Assembly (NCBI GenBank): GCA_035528435.1
Contig: DATKYN010000010.1
Location: forward strand, 1-33,456
DNA length: 33,456 nucleotides
Direction of reading: 5' to 3'
Origin: SG8-40 sp035528435
Lineage (GTDB): Bacteria; Pseudomonadota; Gammaproteobacteria; Burkholderiales; Eutrophovitaceae
Shown: positions 25,003-33,182 of the stretch, in pieces
Position numbering within the stretch: the first letter of the stretch is position 1
Layout of the letters: every line of letters starts with the position of its first letter
Position numbers and translations under genes: made by a program
Notes under the pieces: generated by a model
The model's input: only the letters and a program-made list of their open reading frames with translations
Told to the model about the DNA's origin: nothing
The model's database searches: none

Positions 25003-25749
25003 TCAAGTACGGTACTCCCAGTTCAGCAGCACTTGCTGGCCCGATCGCGGGCCCAGCACCCCGATCAGACCGTTCAGCCTGGAACGCATCTCCGGTTCCG
25101 CGTCCGCCGTTCCGGAGAACTGAAATTTGCCATCTTCCATCTGACCCTGCCCTTCGAGCAACAGCGGCCCACGCAGCGTTGTCAGCCTTGCATTTCCCTG
25201 CCTGCCGGTGGCATTTACCACAACGCGGAAATCGCCCAGCGGGGCGACTGGTGAAAGGGCAGACTGCGCGTCATCCCAATCGACCTGTACGGTGCCGTCG
25301 AACCCTTCGCTCGACAGTCGCGATTCGGTCCAACGAATGCGCAAAAGTCCGCCTGGCGAGATCGTATTGAAGGGCGTACCCAGTACCTCCAGCATCGCTG
25401 CCGGCCATAATGCCTTGCCCGCACCCAACTGGATCATGCGTCCATCGTAACTGACTCTGATTGCCTGTTCGACCGTACCATGCTCGATTGCCAAGCCCAA
25501 CCTGCCATACATTGATTCCTTCCAGCGGACCCGCCAGGCAACCCTGCCCGGCAGCACGCGCGTCGTTTTGCCATCGCTAATCCCCAAAACCGCTGAGCCG
25601 CTCCAAAGCGTGCCACTGGGATAGACCAGGCGAAAGCGGCTATGTTCGGCAACAACGTTTCCAAGCCACGTCGCCGGGGCGAACCACGCCACGGTAACAA
25701 TCACAGCCAGCGTCGCAAGCAACACCCCCCACAAGCGCACTCGCCGCAT
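25003..25749 (-). CDS. gspN: Type II secretion protein GspN
   Basis: A 248-aa bitopic inner-membrane protein with one N-terminal membrane anchor (about 6-27) and a periplasmic domain of beta-rich repeats, matching the GspN family. Family signs are the early YPSGTLWSGSA and later PGGLLRIRW and GPLLLEGQGQ segments. GspN is accessory in many systems and absent from others. It starts 2 nt after the gspM stop, so it is fully coupled. It is followed by the gap leading to gspD. Confidence 0.9.
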   Translation of the reverse strand: MRRVRLWGVLLATLAVIVTVAWFAPATWLGNVVAEHSRFRLVYPSGTLWSGSAVLGISDGKTTRVLPGRVAWRVRWKESMYGRLGLAIEHGTVEQAIRVSYDGRMIQLGAGKALWPAAMLEVLGTPFNTISPGGLLRIRWTESRLSSEGFDGTVQVDWDDAQSALSPVAPLGDFRVVVNATGRQGNARLTTLRGPLLLEGQGQMEDGKFQFSGTADAEPEMRSRLNGLIGVLGPRSGQQVLLNWEYRT

Positions 25750-25751
25750 AT

Positions 25752-26240
25752 CTAGTTTGCACCCGCGCGAAACGTTACGAAAGCATCAATCCGGCCAGGG
25801 GTCTCGGCCCGACGGGCGCTGGCAACCATGACTGCTGTTCGCGATTCCCGTGTAAACGCCTCAAGCCACGCGAACCAGGCCGCCGCCGGCACATCGTTGG
25901 CCGTAACCGATACCGTGTTCGCATCATCCGCGCGCACCACTGCGGACAGATTAGCGCGTAAGGTCGACTGCTCGACCGCTGTCAGCAATGAATCAAACGA
26001 CTGACCGACGCCATCTTGCCCGGCGAGCCGTTTTGCTTCGGTACGCAGTGCTTCGAGTTGTACCAGCTCAGCCTGAAGACGCGGCAACTCTTCTGCCAGG
26101 CGTGCCCGCGCAGTCCATGCAGGTTCAATGCCAGCAGCGTACAGTGTTCCGAGCAACACCACGCTCGCAGCGATCAGAACCATCACACGCTCGCGACGCG
26201 CAAGTCCCATCCACCAGGCACTCAGGCGCTGCGCTATCAT
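25752..26240 (-). CDS. gspM: Type II secretion protein GspM
   Basis: A 162-aa bitopic inner-membrane protein: short cytoplasmic N-terminus (WWMGLARRERVMV), membrane segment about 19-38 and a periplasmic ferredoxin-like domain with a coiled-coil-prone start (about 45-75). It partners GspL in the platform. Overlaps the gspL stop by 4 nt, and gspN follows at 2 nt. Identification rests on topology, length, weak family motifs and operon position. Confidence 0.88.
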   Translation of the reverse strand: MIAQRLSAWWMGLARRERVMVLIAASVVLLGTLYAAGIEPAWTARARLAEELPRLQAELVQLEALRTEAKRLAGQDGVGQSFDSLLTAVEQSTLRANLSAVVRADDANTVSVTANDVPAAAWFAWLEAFTRESRTAVMVASARRAETPGRIDAFVTFRAGAN

Positions 26241-27391
26241 GCGCCCCCCCGGCGCTGCACAACCGCCCGGCCGCCAACAAACCGGATATCGAGGCCGATA
26301 TCAGAAGCCCGTGAAACGATGTCCTGCCGCTTCGCTTCCGCATCGATCTGAGAGGAGACAAACTCAACACTCAGAGATCGATTCCGATATTCCATGGTCT
26401 GCACCGCGTCGACGTCTACGATCTTGCCCAGTGCCAGGGCAAGAGACAAGAACTCTGCATTGTTGATTCCTGCGCCGCTGCGCAGTTGTTCGACGCGTTG
26501 TTGCACTTGCGCCATTGGATCAAGCACGGCCGAAACCCCCGGAATCACCTCCTGCGCAATCGAGACCATTCCCTCGCGCAGAACCGATTCGTCGCTACGA
26601 AGCTTCCACGCGTGCACATTCAGGCCAACTAGCATGACCAATAGCAGGACAAGCCCGAGTACTGCCGGAAAGCGCCATCCTTGCCAGTCTGTAACGCCCG
26701 GGGAAAACTGATACTGAAGCAGATCAAGAGTTACTGCCGGGGCGCGCGAGTCAGGCGGAACCTGCGTAACGGTGGTTCCCAGCGTCCGGCTCCATGTTTC
26801 TGTATCACAATCGCCATCTACTTCGAGTACCGTCGGGGTTGCAATAGCGTGTTTGATCAGCAACTGCAATTCTATTGGCACCTCTTCGCCGCCACTGAAC
26901 GTTACGCCTGACACCGGCCCGCTGCGCACACTGCCCGCGCCGTCGCGTATGCGTACGCGCCATCGCTGAGAATCAAAAGCAAGTGCAAACGGACTTGGCA
27001 CAGCCGCCAACACACGTCGCTTCTGGCGCGTAAACACATCCAGGGCGCGGCGTAAAAGCGCCCGATCGACCACCGCCGCCACGGCCGTTCCGTCTGGCGC
27101 AACTGGTGTCGCAACAACGTGAATATCGTCCACATTCCCGATCAGCCGTTCCTCCACCAGTGACGGCAGGGCCGCGGCCAGCTTCGAACCGCGCAACTTT
27201 GGCGGGCGAATTTCGAGCAGCACCACGTCAACGGGGTGAAAAACGAGCTCGCATTCAACATTTTTTGGCAGCTCGCTGATCCGGGACGTGTCGCGATGCT
27301 GTACCTGTCTGTCTTTATCCAGCACCTCAAACGTCACCACAGAATCATTGCGTAACTCCGCAAGGGGTGGCAGCCATGCGCGTAATCTCAT
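26237..27391 (-). CDS. gspL: Type II secretion protein GspL
   Basis: A 384-aa bitopic inner-membrane protein whose cytoplasmic actin-like domain (about 1-230) docks GspE and whose periplasmic ferredoxin-like domain pairs with GspM. A single membrane helix lies at about 240-262 (VLGLVLLLVMLVGLNV). The N-terminal RLRAWLPPL and central VPSPFALAF segments fit the GspL fold. Overlaps gspK and gspM by 4 nt each. Confidence 0.92.
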   Translation of the reverse strand: MRLRAWLPPLAELRNDSVVTFEVLDKDRQVQHRDTSRISELPKNVECELVFHPVDVVLLEIRPPKLRGSKLAAALPSLVEERLIGNVDDIHVVATPVAPDGTAVAAVVDRALLRRALDVFTRQKRRVLAAVPSPFALAFDSQRWRVRIRDGAGSVRSGPVSGVTFSGGEEVPIELQLLIKHAIATPTVLEVDGDCDTETWSRTLGTTVTQVPPDSRAPAVTLDLLQYQFSPGVTDWQGWRFPAVLGLVLLLVMLVGLNVHAWKLRSDESVLREGMVSIAQEVIPGVSAVLDPMAQVQQRVEQLRSGAGINNAEFLSLALALGKIVDVDAVQTMEYRNRSLSVEFVSSQIDAEAKRQDIVSRASDIGLDIRFVGGRAVVQRRGGA

Positions 27392-28308
27392 GCCCGTACC
27401 TCGCGCAGCCAGACGATATCTACGCGCCCCGGCTCCCGCTTTAGCAAGGCTGTCTGGCGCAGCCGTGCCCGGCGAAACTCGACGCTGCCCTCCAGTACAA
27501 AGTAACGACTGGCGACAGCGATCTTGCCGGCATCCACTATCAGAACCACATCGCTCAGACGCGACGTCACGTCGGCAACGTCCTTGAAGGCAGCACGATC
27601 ACGGCTTGCAACAAGCCGCCGCGCGTCGGCCAGGGAGAGTTCGCGGAACCTGGCCGCCAGGACCTCCGCTGGTGCGGTATTGGCGTTGACTGGTGTAGGG
27701 ACCGGCAACACGATCACGTAGGGCCGAAGCTTGCTGATCGCAAGGCGAATGCGCTGTTCTCCGAACTCGATATCGTCGATCGTTGCCGGCAGCGCCCATG
27801 CACCTGACGTGCTGCTCTCAGCCGGGGTAAACGCCAATTGGACAACCTCGGCAATCGAATCGGCCAACCGGCCGTTCTCGCCAACAATTGTCAGTAGCCG
27901 AGCCAACACAGCAACTTCGGATGCGACCGGACTCTGGGCACCTACCAGATTGCGAAGATTGATACGCGATTGCCCGTCCTCAATCATGCCACTCAACCAC
28001 GCCGGGTCCCGCTCATCGTCGTTTAACCGGGTTTGCGCGAGCGCTACCGCCCACGGCTCTGCCAGGTGATCGGTAGTCGATGCGCGCGCGTCCTCTCGCA
28101 GGATCACACGAACCCAATCGACCGCGCCCGCCATCAGCCAATGCACCTGGGACGCCGCCATCGCATTTTCCAGTGTGCGGGCCATGATGCTCTGTCGATG
28201 AAACACACCCGTCACCATGATTGCGGTGATTGCAACAACCAGCATTGCCATCACAACGGCCGCTCCACACTGTTTGGTCGCCATCGCTTGGTCGGTCTCA
28301 CTTTTCAT
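27388..28308 (-). CDS. gspK: Type II secretion minor pseudopilin GspK
   Basis: A 306-aa large minor pseudopilin that sits at the pseudopilus tip with GspI and GspJ. The prepilin-type leader ends KQCG before AAVVMAML; the residue at +5 is Met rather than Glu, the usual GspK exception. The hydrophobic helix runs about 15-36. The rest contains the NLRNLVG and VNANTAPAEVL (helix-hairpin-helix-like) elements typical of the family. ATG 28308 overlaps gspJ; an internal ATG (residue 9) would leave a conventional six- to seven-residue leader. Confidence 0.94.
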   Translation of the reverse strand: MKSETDQAMATKQCGAAVVMAMLVVAITAIMVTGVFHRQSIMARTLENAMAASQVHWLMAGAVDWVRVILREDARASTTDHLAEPWAVALAQTRLNDDERDPAWLSGMIEDGQSRINLRNLVGAQSPVASEVAVLARLLTIVGENGRLADSIAEVVQLAFTPAESSTSGAWALPATIDDIEFGEQRIRLAISKLRPYVIVLPVPTPVNANTAPAEVLAARFRELSLADARRLVASRDRAAFKDVADVTSRLSDVVLIVDAGKIAVASRYFVLEGSVEFRRARLRQTALLKREPGRVDIVWLREVRA

Positions 28309-28871
28309 AGTGGCATGATCTTCGTGTAGCGCTCTCCGTTGTCACGCTCGATAGAGATTTCTATGGCGAGCGCGCGAGCGTCCTGAAGCTCACGCACATC
28401 CTGCCAGCCACTTTGCGACAACAGTCTTGTCCGGAAGGCAGCGATGTCTCGCAGCAACAGCACGCGGTCAGGCTGAGCATACTCCCGGGAAACCGAAAGA
28501 CGAACCAACTGACCCTGATCAAGTCGATACGACGTCCTCACCGTCCCGGCGCGGTCGGGATGCCGCCGCAGAATCGTTACGCGCTGATGCGATTCATCAT
28601 CGGCAGCAATAGTCATGGATCCTGGCAATGCAATCGATGATCCGTCTGGCGCAACAAGCAGGGCGTCAGAAAGTCTCTCATTGATATCGCGTTCAATCTG
28701 GGCAATGGCACGGACCAGTCTTGCAACTTGCGCGTCCTGCTGGCTGATTCGCGCGCGCTGGTCGATTACATGGTCCAGCCCGCGCCATGAAATAATGCCG
28801 AGCAGCCCCAGCAACGATACGGCAACAAGCATTTCCACCAGAGTAAAACCGCCAGATCGTCGCGTGGTCAT
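28305..28871 (-). CDS. gspJ: Type II secretion minor pseudopilin GspJ
   Basis: A 188-aa minor pseudopilin. The prepilin peptidase site is RRSGG followed by FTLVEMLVAVSLL with Glu at +5, giving an eight-residue leader. The globular part has the GspJ pattern WRGLDHVIDQR, REYAQPDRVLLL and the C-terminal IEISIERDNGERY. Overlaps gspI and gspK by 4 nt each. Confidence 0.94.
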   Translation of the reverse strand: MTTRRSGGFTLVEMLVAVSLLGLLGIISWRGLDHVIDQRARISQQDAQVARLVRAIAQIERDINERLSDALLVAPDGSSIALPGSMTIAADDESHQRVTILRRHPDRAGTVRTSYRLDQGQLVRLSVSREYAQPDRVLLLRDIAAFRTRLLSQSGWQDVRELQDARALAIEISIERDNGERYTKIMPL

Positions 28872-29239
28872 GCGCCTGCCTCATTCGCGAATATGCCGAT
28901 CACCTCAGCGTAGTAATGTTCGTCATCACCTTCAATGTAAACACGCACTTCGATTCTCCGGAACAGCGTATTTGGTGTCGACTTGATTTCCTCATGGCAA
29001 ACGAACTCGATCTTGCCTTGAGGGCAAGAAGAACTGCTTTTCCCAACCGGCAGAAATTGTTTCGCCGCTCGCACCATGGCGATCCGGTTTTGCGCCGACA
29101 TATCTGCCAACAACCGCAGTTCCAGCTCTCTCGACGTAGCCGACATTTCGCCAACCGCCCGCAAACTGGCCATGAGTGCGGTCGCGACGATTGCGAGCGC
29201 AACCAGCACTTCGACCAGCGTAAATCCCTTCTCGGTCAT
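28868..29239 (-). CDS. gspI: Type II secretion minor pseudopilin GspI
   Basis: A 123-aa minor pseudopilin with a very short leader, MTEKG, before FTLVEVLVALAIVATALMA and Glu at +5. Two cysteines (SSSCPQG and FVCHEE) could form a disulfide. The region RRIEVRVY near residue 95-102 fits the GspI core. Overlaps gspH and gspJ by 4 nt each. Confidence 0.94.
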   Translation of the reverse strand: MTEKGFTLVEVLVALAIVATALMASLRAVGEMSATSRELELRLLADMSAQNRIAMVRAAKQFLPVGKSSSSCPQGKIEFVCHEEIKSTPNTLFRRIEVRVYIEGDDEHYYAEVIGIFANEAGA

Positions 29240-29757
29240 TGCACCACCGTCAATTCACCGAATGCGTCGATATCCATGATCACCATGCGTGTTGGGGTAG
29301 CAATTTGTACGCGCACCGGGCTCATCAGTGGCTCACGGCCAAACACAATTTCAGGGGCAACGACATCTGACACCTCAAACGGCCAAGGCCGGGCACGCAG
29401 AGGATCATCCGATGCCATTTCACCGCGCTCGCCATCAGAAACGACAAATCGATATCCGGTGGCGTCTGCCTGCCAGGTAATAACCTGCCCTGCTACGCGC
29501 GCCTCATCATGTGCAAGCCTGAACAAGGCGGCGAGACGGTCCAATTCCTCTGTTAGACGCCGGTTCTCGCTGGGCGCGATCGATAGCGACACCATTCCGG
29601 CGACAATGCCGAGTATGACAATCACGACCAGCAATTCAAGAAGTGTAAATCCGCGCCCGCGCCGTGGCGCCTTCTTGAAACTCGATCGTAGTATTGAACC
29701 CGTACGCGTGCCCGGGACCAACACGGCAAATTTGGTCAAACTTGTCACGAACCGCAT
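29236..29757 (-). CDS. gspH: Type II secretion minor pseudopilin GspH
   Basis: A 173-aa annotated span for a minor pseudopilin; the peptidase site RRGRG is followed by FTLLELLVVIVILGIVAG with Glu at +5. From ATG 29757 the leader would be 36 residues, unusually long. No later ATG exists before the cleavage site, so either the long leader is real or an internal GTG/TTG start (for example around residue 13) is used. No strong ribosome-binding site supports 29757. It follows gspG by 39 nt, the only real gap in the pseudopilin block, and overlaps gspI. Confidence 0.9.
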   Translation of the reverse strand: MRFVTSLTKFAVLVPGTRTGSILRSSFKKAPRRGRGFTLLELLVVIVILGIVAGMVSLSIAPSENRRLTEELDRLAALFRLAHDEARVAGQVITWQADATGYRFVVSDGERGEMASDDPLRARPWPFEVSDVVAPEIVFGREPLMSPVRVQIATPTRMVIMDIDAFGELTVVQ

Positions 29758-29796
29758 GCGGCCTGAGCCGACCCGGTTGCGCGAAAAAACACCCAG

Positions 29797-30219
29797 CTAC
29801 AAGTCCCAGGAACCGATGTCGGCATCTGCATCCGTACCACCAGGTTGCCCGTCTGCACCAAGGGAAAATACGTCGATGTCACCATGCACCCCGGGGTTGA
29901 GGTACAGGTAGGTACTCCCCCACGGATCCTTGGGCAGTTTGTCCAGGTAGCTCTTCCAGTTGCCGGGTTGCGGTTCTGTCGTCGGGCGCGACACGAGCGC
30001 CTCTAGCCCCTGCGCATTGGTCGGGTAACGGCTGTTGTCAATCCGGTATAGCTTGAGTGACTGCATGATCGCCGCGATATCCTGCTTCGCGGCAACTGCG
30101 CGGGCCTCGTCCGTACGGCCAACCACACGCGGAACAATCAATGCTGCCAGCACCGCAAGGATGACAACCACCACCATGACTTCTATCAGGGTAAAGCCTT
30201 TACTGTCGGTCTTGCTCAT
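29797..30219 (-). CDS. gspG: Type II secretion major pseudopilin GspG
   Basis: A 140-aa major pseudopilin. Leader MSKTDSKG precedes FTLIEVMVVVVILAVLAAL, Glu at +5. The C-terminal GspG signature is intact: RIDNSRYPTNAQGLEALV, then PWGSTYLYLNPG and DVFSLGADGQPGG with the calcium-site aspartates. ATG 30219 is chosen over the adjacent ATG 30222 and TTG 30234 because GGAGG lies five bases upstream. First gene of the minus-strand gsp operon. Confidence 0.97.
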   Translation of the reverse strand: MSKTDSKGFTLIEVMVVVVILAVLAALIVPRVVGRTDEARAVAAKQDIAAIMQSLKLYRIDNSRYPTNAQGLEALVSRPTTEPQPGNWKSYLDKLPKDPWGSTYLYLNPGVHGDIDVFSLGADGQPGGTDADADIGSWDL

Positions 30220-30344
30220 CATTCCCTCCGCCAAGCCCGTAGTTTCTCACAGGAAGCAGGTTCTGGGCGTTCCCGGCAACAGCGTCTGCGCTGATAAATG
30301 TGCGAGCAAAGGGTTCACCGCAGCTCCATCCAAACCGCGCTCAT

Positions 30345-30360
30345 GTCGCCAATTGGTGAC
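30345..30360. promoter_or_regulatory. Palindromic operator candidate in the gsp control region
   Basis: GTCGCCAA and TTGGTGAC form an inverted repeat with a single mismatched pair and no spacer. It lies 126 nt upstream of the gspG start and about 140 nt upstream of the gspC promoter-like boxes, a fitting place for a regulator of both transcripts. The cognate regulator is unknown. Confidence 0.4.
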
Positions 30361-30501
30361 AACTGCGCAAATACACGATAGTTTGCGCGCAATACCTCCA
30401 GCACAACAACGCCCGATGCAAATGCCGCGCGATTACGTTCCAAAATACGTCGGTGAGTCACGCTGTTCTGCCATTCCCCCGCCGACAACAGCGCTTTAAG
30501 C

Positions 30502-30530
30502 TTGCGAGGCTGTCCCGTGCATTGAATAAT
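30502..30530 (+). promoter_or_regulatory. Sigma70-like promoter for gspC
   Basis: TTGCGA and AATAAT are separated by 17 bp, matching four and five of six consensus bases. Transcription would begin near 30537, giving a leader of about 105 nt before the GTG of gspC. Confidence 0.45.
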
Positions 30531-30642
30531 CGCATTGTGGCAGTGCCGGGGGCGCGGTCATGCAGGTTGTGCCGCTCAAACCAGGACGCCACTAATAACC
30601 GGCGCTGGCCAGGGTCCATTGAATGTTGGCGGGAGATATGCA

Positions 30643-31089
30643 GTGACGAAGTCGCAGCAACGGATATTGAATCTGCTGTTATTGATCGGGATTGCCGCGA
30701 CCGCGACCTACTGGGTGATCCAGTTCGCAACGCCGCTCCGAACACAGGAGAAACTCGTCGTGGTTCCGACGACGGATCGTTCGGCACGTACACAAACCAT
30801 GAATGTGGCGCCCATCGCAGGCTTGTTCGGCTCAAGCGCTGTTTCAACGACCGGCACCAATATCACCGTGGTCGGAGTGATCGCACAAGGAGGGGAAAAC
30901 AAGGGCGTTGCCTTGTTGTCAGTCGACGACCAGCCCGCGATGTCATTCAAGGCGGGAGATCTGATAGACGGCACGTATGCGTTGCAGCGTGTTACGGCGA
31001 ATGGAGTCGTTATCGAGCAAGGTGGCATCATCCGCGAAATACTATTGCCGGCACGGCAACCCCCGTCCGGCATTACCCCGGTGCGGTGA
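30643..31089 (+). CDS. gspC: Type II secretion protein GspC (short form)
   Basis: A 148-aa inner-membrane protein linking the platform to the secretin. A membrane helix lies at about 8-27 (ILNLLLLIGIAATATYWVI), followed by a linker and the HR domain (about 50-140; APIAGLFGSS, ITVVGVIAQGGENKGVALLSV, then the FKAGDLIDG and IREILL strands). It stops after the HR domain, lacking the PDZ or coiled-coil end of longer GspC proteins. GTG 30643 is selected by GGGAG seven bases upstream; an in-frame extension to 30535 has no support. It lies divergently from the other gsp genes, an arrangement I recall from Burkholderia-type clusters. Confidence 0.88.
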   Translation: MTKSQQRILNLLLLIGIAATATYWVIQFATPLRTQEKLVVVPTTDRSARTQTMNVAPIAGLFGSSAVSTTGTNITVVGVIAQGGENKGVALLSVDDQPAMSFKAGDLIDGTYALQRVTANGVVIEQGGIIREILLPARQPPSGITPVR

Positions 31090-31443
31090 TCGCAACACAT
31101 CGCTTTCAAACGCAATTGATCAAAGCTCGCGGAAACGGTTGGCCTCGGCATCCCCACCGGAATGCCCTCAATGCAAGAGCAAGGACGCTGCAGGCTATAA
31201 CGAAGGGTCTTGCGCCCCATACCAACGCTCGCTTACTGTGACGCCCAGTTTGTCTCTAAAGCCATGGCTGGAGTGATCCCATTGGCACGATCTGGCCCCG
31301 AGCATAAACACTCCAATACCGGTTCGCCCGCTTTCGCCGCATGACACCTCGTAACGCCCACACAGGCATTCTCTAATACCTGACGCCCGTTGGAGTTTCG
31401 CCATGGTCCCTGAAGTCCGTCTCATTCAGACCGATCTCACAAC
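31090..31443. other. Intergenic gap between gspC and dtd
   Basis: I see no gene here. A 76-aa minus-strand ORF (31195-31425) has no ribosome-binding site and no recognisable motif. No clear terminator follows gspC. Confidence 0.5.
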
Positions 31444-31890
31444 ATGATCGCTCTGCTCCAGCGTGTCATAAGTGGCAGCGTTGCGGTGCAAGGAAAAACG
31501 ATCGGCGCGATTGGCCGCGGATTGGTCGTCCTGGTTTGTGCAGAGCGCGGCGACAATCGAGTCTCATCTGACCGGTTGCTCAACCGCCTGCTTGCCTGCC
31601 GCGTGTTTTCCGACTGCGACAACAAGATGAACCTCAACGTGGCCAATATTAACGGCGGCCTGTTGCTGGTGCCGCAGTTTACTCTGGCCGCCGACACACG
31701 TAATGGCACACGGCCGAGCTTTACGCGGGCCGCTGCGCCAGCTGAAGCCCGCACATTATTCGATCATTTCGTCTCCAAAGCCCGTGCATTGCACCCTGAG
31801 GTGTCGACAGGGCAATTTGGTGCCGACATGCAGGTCAGTCTGACCAACGACGGCCCAGTCACGATCTGGTTACAAGTAGAACCTTTATGA
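31444..31890 (+). CDS. dtd: D-aminoacyl-tRNA deacylase
   Basis: A 148-aa cytoplasmic editing enzyme that hydrolyses D-aminoacyl-tRNAs (and Gly-tRNA-Ala). Family motifs are complete: IALLQRV at the N-terminus, the LVPQFTLAADTRNGTRPSF segment split over about 76-94, which carries the SQxxL-type active-site loop (here PQFTL), and the NDGPVTIWLQ Gly-cisPro motif near the C-terminus. Length is canonical (about 145 aa). The start matches the family N-terminus, although no strong ribosome-binding site precedes it. Stands alone on the plus strand, 133 bp upstream of the class II aldolase gene. Confidence 0.95.
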   Translation: MIALLQRVISGSVAVQGKTIGAIGRGLVVLVCAERGDNRVSSDRLLNRLLACRVFSDCDNKMNLNVANINGGLLLVPQFTLAADTRNGTRPSFTRAAAPAEARTLFDHFVSKARALHPEVSTGQFGADMQVSLTNDGPVTIWLQVEPL

Positions 31891-32023
31891 ACGCCCACAG
31901 CCGGACATCCAGGGCACGCGTAACGCCCGAAACTCCGGAGTCTTCCGAGCTGGTTATGGATTTACGACCCGTACGATGGTTACAATAGTTGGATAACACC
32001 ACCTGAATCCATTGGGGAGAAAC

Positions 32024-32761
32024 ATGAAACGCTTTGACCCGGTTACACAGGCAAAAGTCGACCTCACCGCGGCATTGCGCCTGGCCGCGCGAATGAATCT
32101 GAACGAGGGTGTATGTAATCACTTCAGCATCGAGATGCCCGGCAAATCAGATCTCTTTCTGATCAACCCGCAGGGCCTGCACTGGTCTGAAGTGACGCCG
32201 GCGGATATATGCACTGTGGATGCCGAAGGAAATGTAGTAGACGGCAAGCACTCGGTCGAGCCAACCGCGTTTTTTATCCACAGCCGGGTTCACATCTCGA
32301 AGCAGAAGAAGGTCGTGCTGCACACGCACATGCCCTATGCGACAGCACTGACATTACTCGATGGCGCTGAGCTTGATCTGCGCGCCAACCAAAACGCGAT
32401 GCGTTTCCATGGCCGCGTTGGTTACGATCGTGATTTCGGCGGTGCCGCTCTGGATGCCAATGAAGGCGACCGTATTGCAAACGCGCTCGGCGATGCCGAC
32501 ATTGTGTTTATGCAGCACCACGGTGTAATGGTCTGTGGCGACAACATCGCCTATACGTTTGACGACCTGTATTACGTCGAACGGTCCTGCATGGTGCAGG
32601 TGCTCGCACAATCAACCGGTGGAAAACTCAAGCAGGTTCCCGAGTCGCAGGCAAAATATGTCGCAGAACAGATTGGTGGCGAGCGCCAGCAGTCGCTACT
32701 GCATTTTGAAGCACTGAAACGGCTACTCGATCGCGACGAACCGGGTTGGTCAAAGATCTGA
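32024..32761 (+). CDS. Class II aldolase/adducin family protein
   Basis: A 245-aa member of the L-fuculose-phosphate aldolase/adducin-head family, zinc enzymes that cleave or epimerise sugar phosphates. Zinc ligands are His-x-His in VLHTHMPYA (about 92-94) and a later His in MQHHGVMVCG (about 168-170); an acidic residue in SVEPTAF occupies the usual catalytic Glu position. N-terminal NEGVCNHFS is the family substrate loop. ATG 32024 is supported by GGGGAG five bases upstream; a TTG at 32012 is rejected. Many such proteins of this length near no sugar genes have unknown substrates, so no pathway is assigned. A palindrome begins two bases after the stop. Confidence 0.9.
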   Translation: MKRFDPVTQAKVDLTAALRLAARMNLNEGVCNHFSIEMPGKSDLFLINPQGLHWSEVTPADICTVDAEGNVVDGKHSVEPTAFFIHSRVHISKQKKVVLHTHMPYATALTLLDGAELDLRANQNAMRFHGRVGYDRDFGGAALDANEGDRIANALGDADIVFMQHHGVMVCGDNIAYTFDDLYYVERSCMVQVLAQSTGGKLKQVPESQAKYVAEQIGGERQQSLLHFEALKRLLDRDEPGWSKI

Positions 32762-32762
32762 G

Positions 32763-32782
32763 TTCGAAACCCCGGTTTCGAA
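32763..32782. repeat. Perfect palindrome after the aldolase stop codon
   Basis: TTCGAAACC and GGTTTCGAA flank CC, a perfect 9-bp inverted repeat starting one base after the TGA. There is no U-tract after it on either strand, so it is not a standard terminator; mRNA 3'-end protection or a protein site are options. Confidence 0.7.
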
Positions 32783-32907
32783 AACTGGAACAACAGGTGC
32801 GCCCCCGCTCTGGAATGCAGTAATACCCTGACACCGGTCTTCGCTTCGCACTGACTGCGTCCCACGTGTTGTCATGGAGCGGCTTCGGCGCGAGTCAAAG
32901 TAACAAT

Positions 32908-32942
32908 AAAAAAGCCCACCCTTTTTGGGGGTGGGCTTTTTC
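32908..32942. terminator. Bidirectional factor-independent terminator
   Basis: Arms AGCCCACCC (32913-32921) and GGGTGGGCT (32929-32937) around a 7-nt loop, with an A-run before and a T-run after. It can end the aldolase transcript on the plus strand and the rRNA transcript on the minus strand. Confidence 0.92.
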
Positions 32943-32945
32943 GTT

Positions 32946-32970
32946 TTGGAGCCTGGCAGTGTCCTACTTT
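32946..32970 (-). repeat. 5S rRNA 3'-end fragment, second copy
   Basis: These 25 bases are identical to 33177-33201, which contain the last bases of the 5S gene and the first bases after it. Only the 3' end is copied; the sequence before it (toward 33060) is not 5S-like. Together with the terminator at 32908-32942, it looks like a remnant of a duplicated rRNA operon tail. Confidence 0.85.
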
Positions 32971-33134
32971 GGCTCCCACTAACCGGCTCACGCCGGTGAG
33001 TGTCCACCGCAACAAGCGCACATCCTGAGCGTGGCCCTGTAAATGCACTGGCACTGGGTGCCTTAAGCGATGCGCTTCGGTGCGCGCGTGTTGTCATGCC
33101 TCAAGCAGGACACACAATACGGTACCCATAAAGC

Positions 33135-33170
33135 AAAAACCCCTCGCCGGGAAACCCGGGAGGGGCGTTT
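33135..33170 (-). terminator. rRNA operon terminator
   Basis: On the minus strand the hairpin AGGGG…CCCCT stem (33165-33161 with 33144-33140) with an inner CCGGG/CCCGG pairing is followed by TTTTTGCTT. It lies about 12 nt after the 5S 3' end and is the primary terminator of the rRNA operon. Confidence 0.88.
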
Positions 33171-33182
33171 ACTTGATTGGAG

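Larger units (their letters stand above)
30220..30642. other. Divergent gspG/gspC control region
   Basis: About 420 bp without a convincing gene, between divergent gspG (-) and gspC (+). It contains a near-perfect 16-bp palindrome GTCGCCAATTGGTGAC (30345-30360, one mismatched pair) and, on the plus strand, a promoter-like TTGCGA (30502-30507), 17-bp spacer, AATAAT (30525-30530), about 110 nt before gspC. I found no equally good promoter for gspG. Confidence 0.5.

Noticed and set aside
28916..29911. 331-aa plus-strand ORF opposite gspI, gspH and gspG
   Set aside because: Antisense to three pseudopilin genes with intact cleavage motifs; Ser/Arg/Thr-rich shadow composition.
30453..31241. 262-aa plus-strand ORF overlapping gspC
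   Set aside because: It overlaps gspC in another frame with an Arg-rich shadow composition.
32763..32782. Palindrome as a factor-independent terminator
   Set aside because: No U-tract follows on either strand; a strong terminator lies at 32908-32942.
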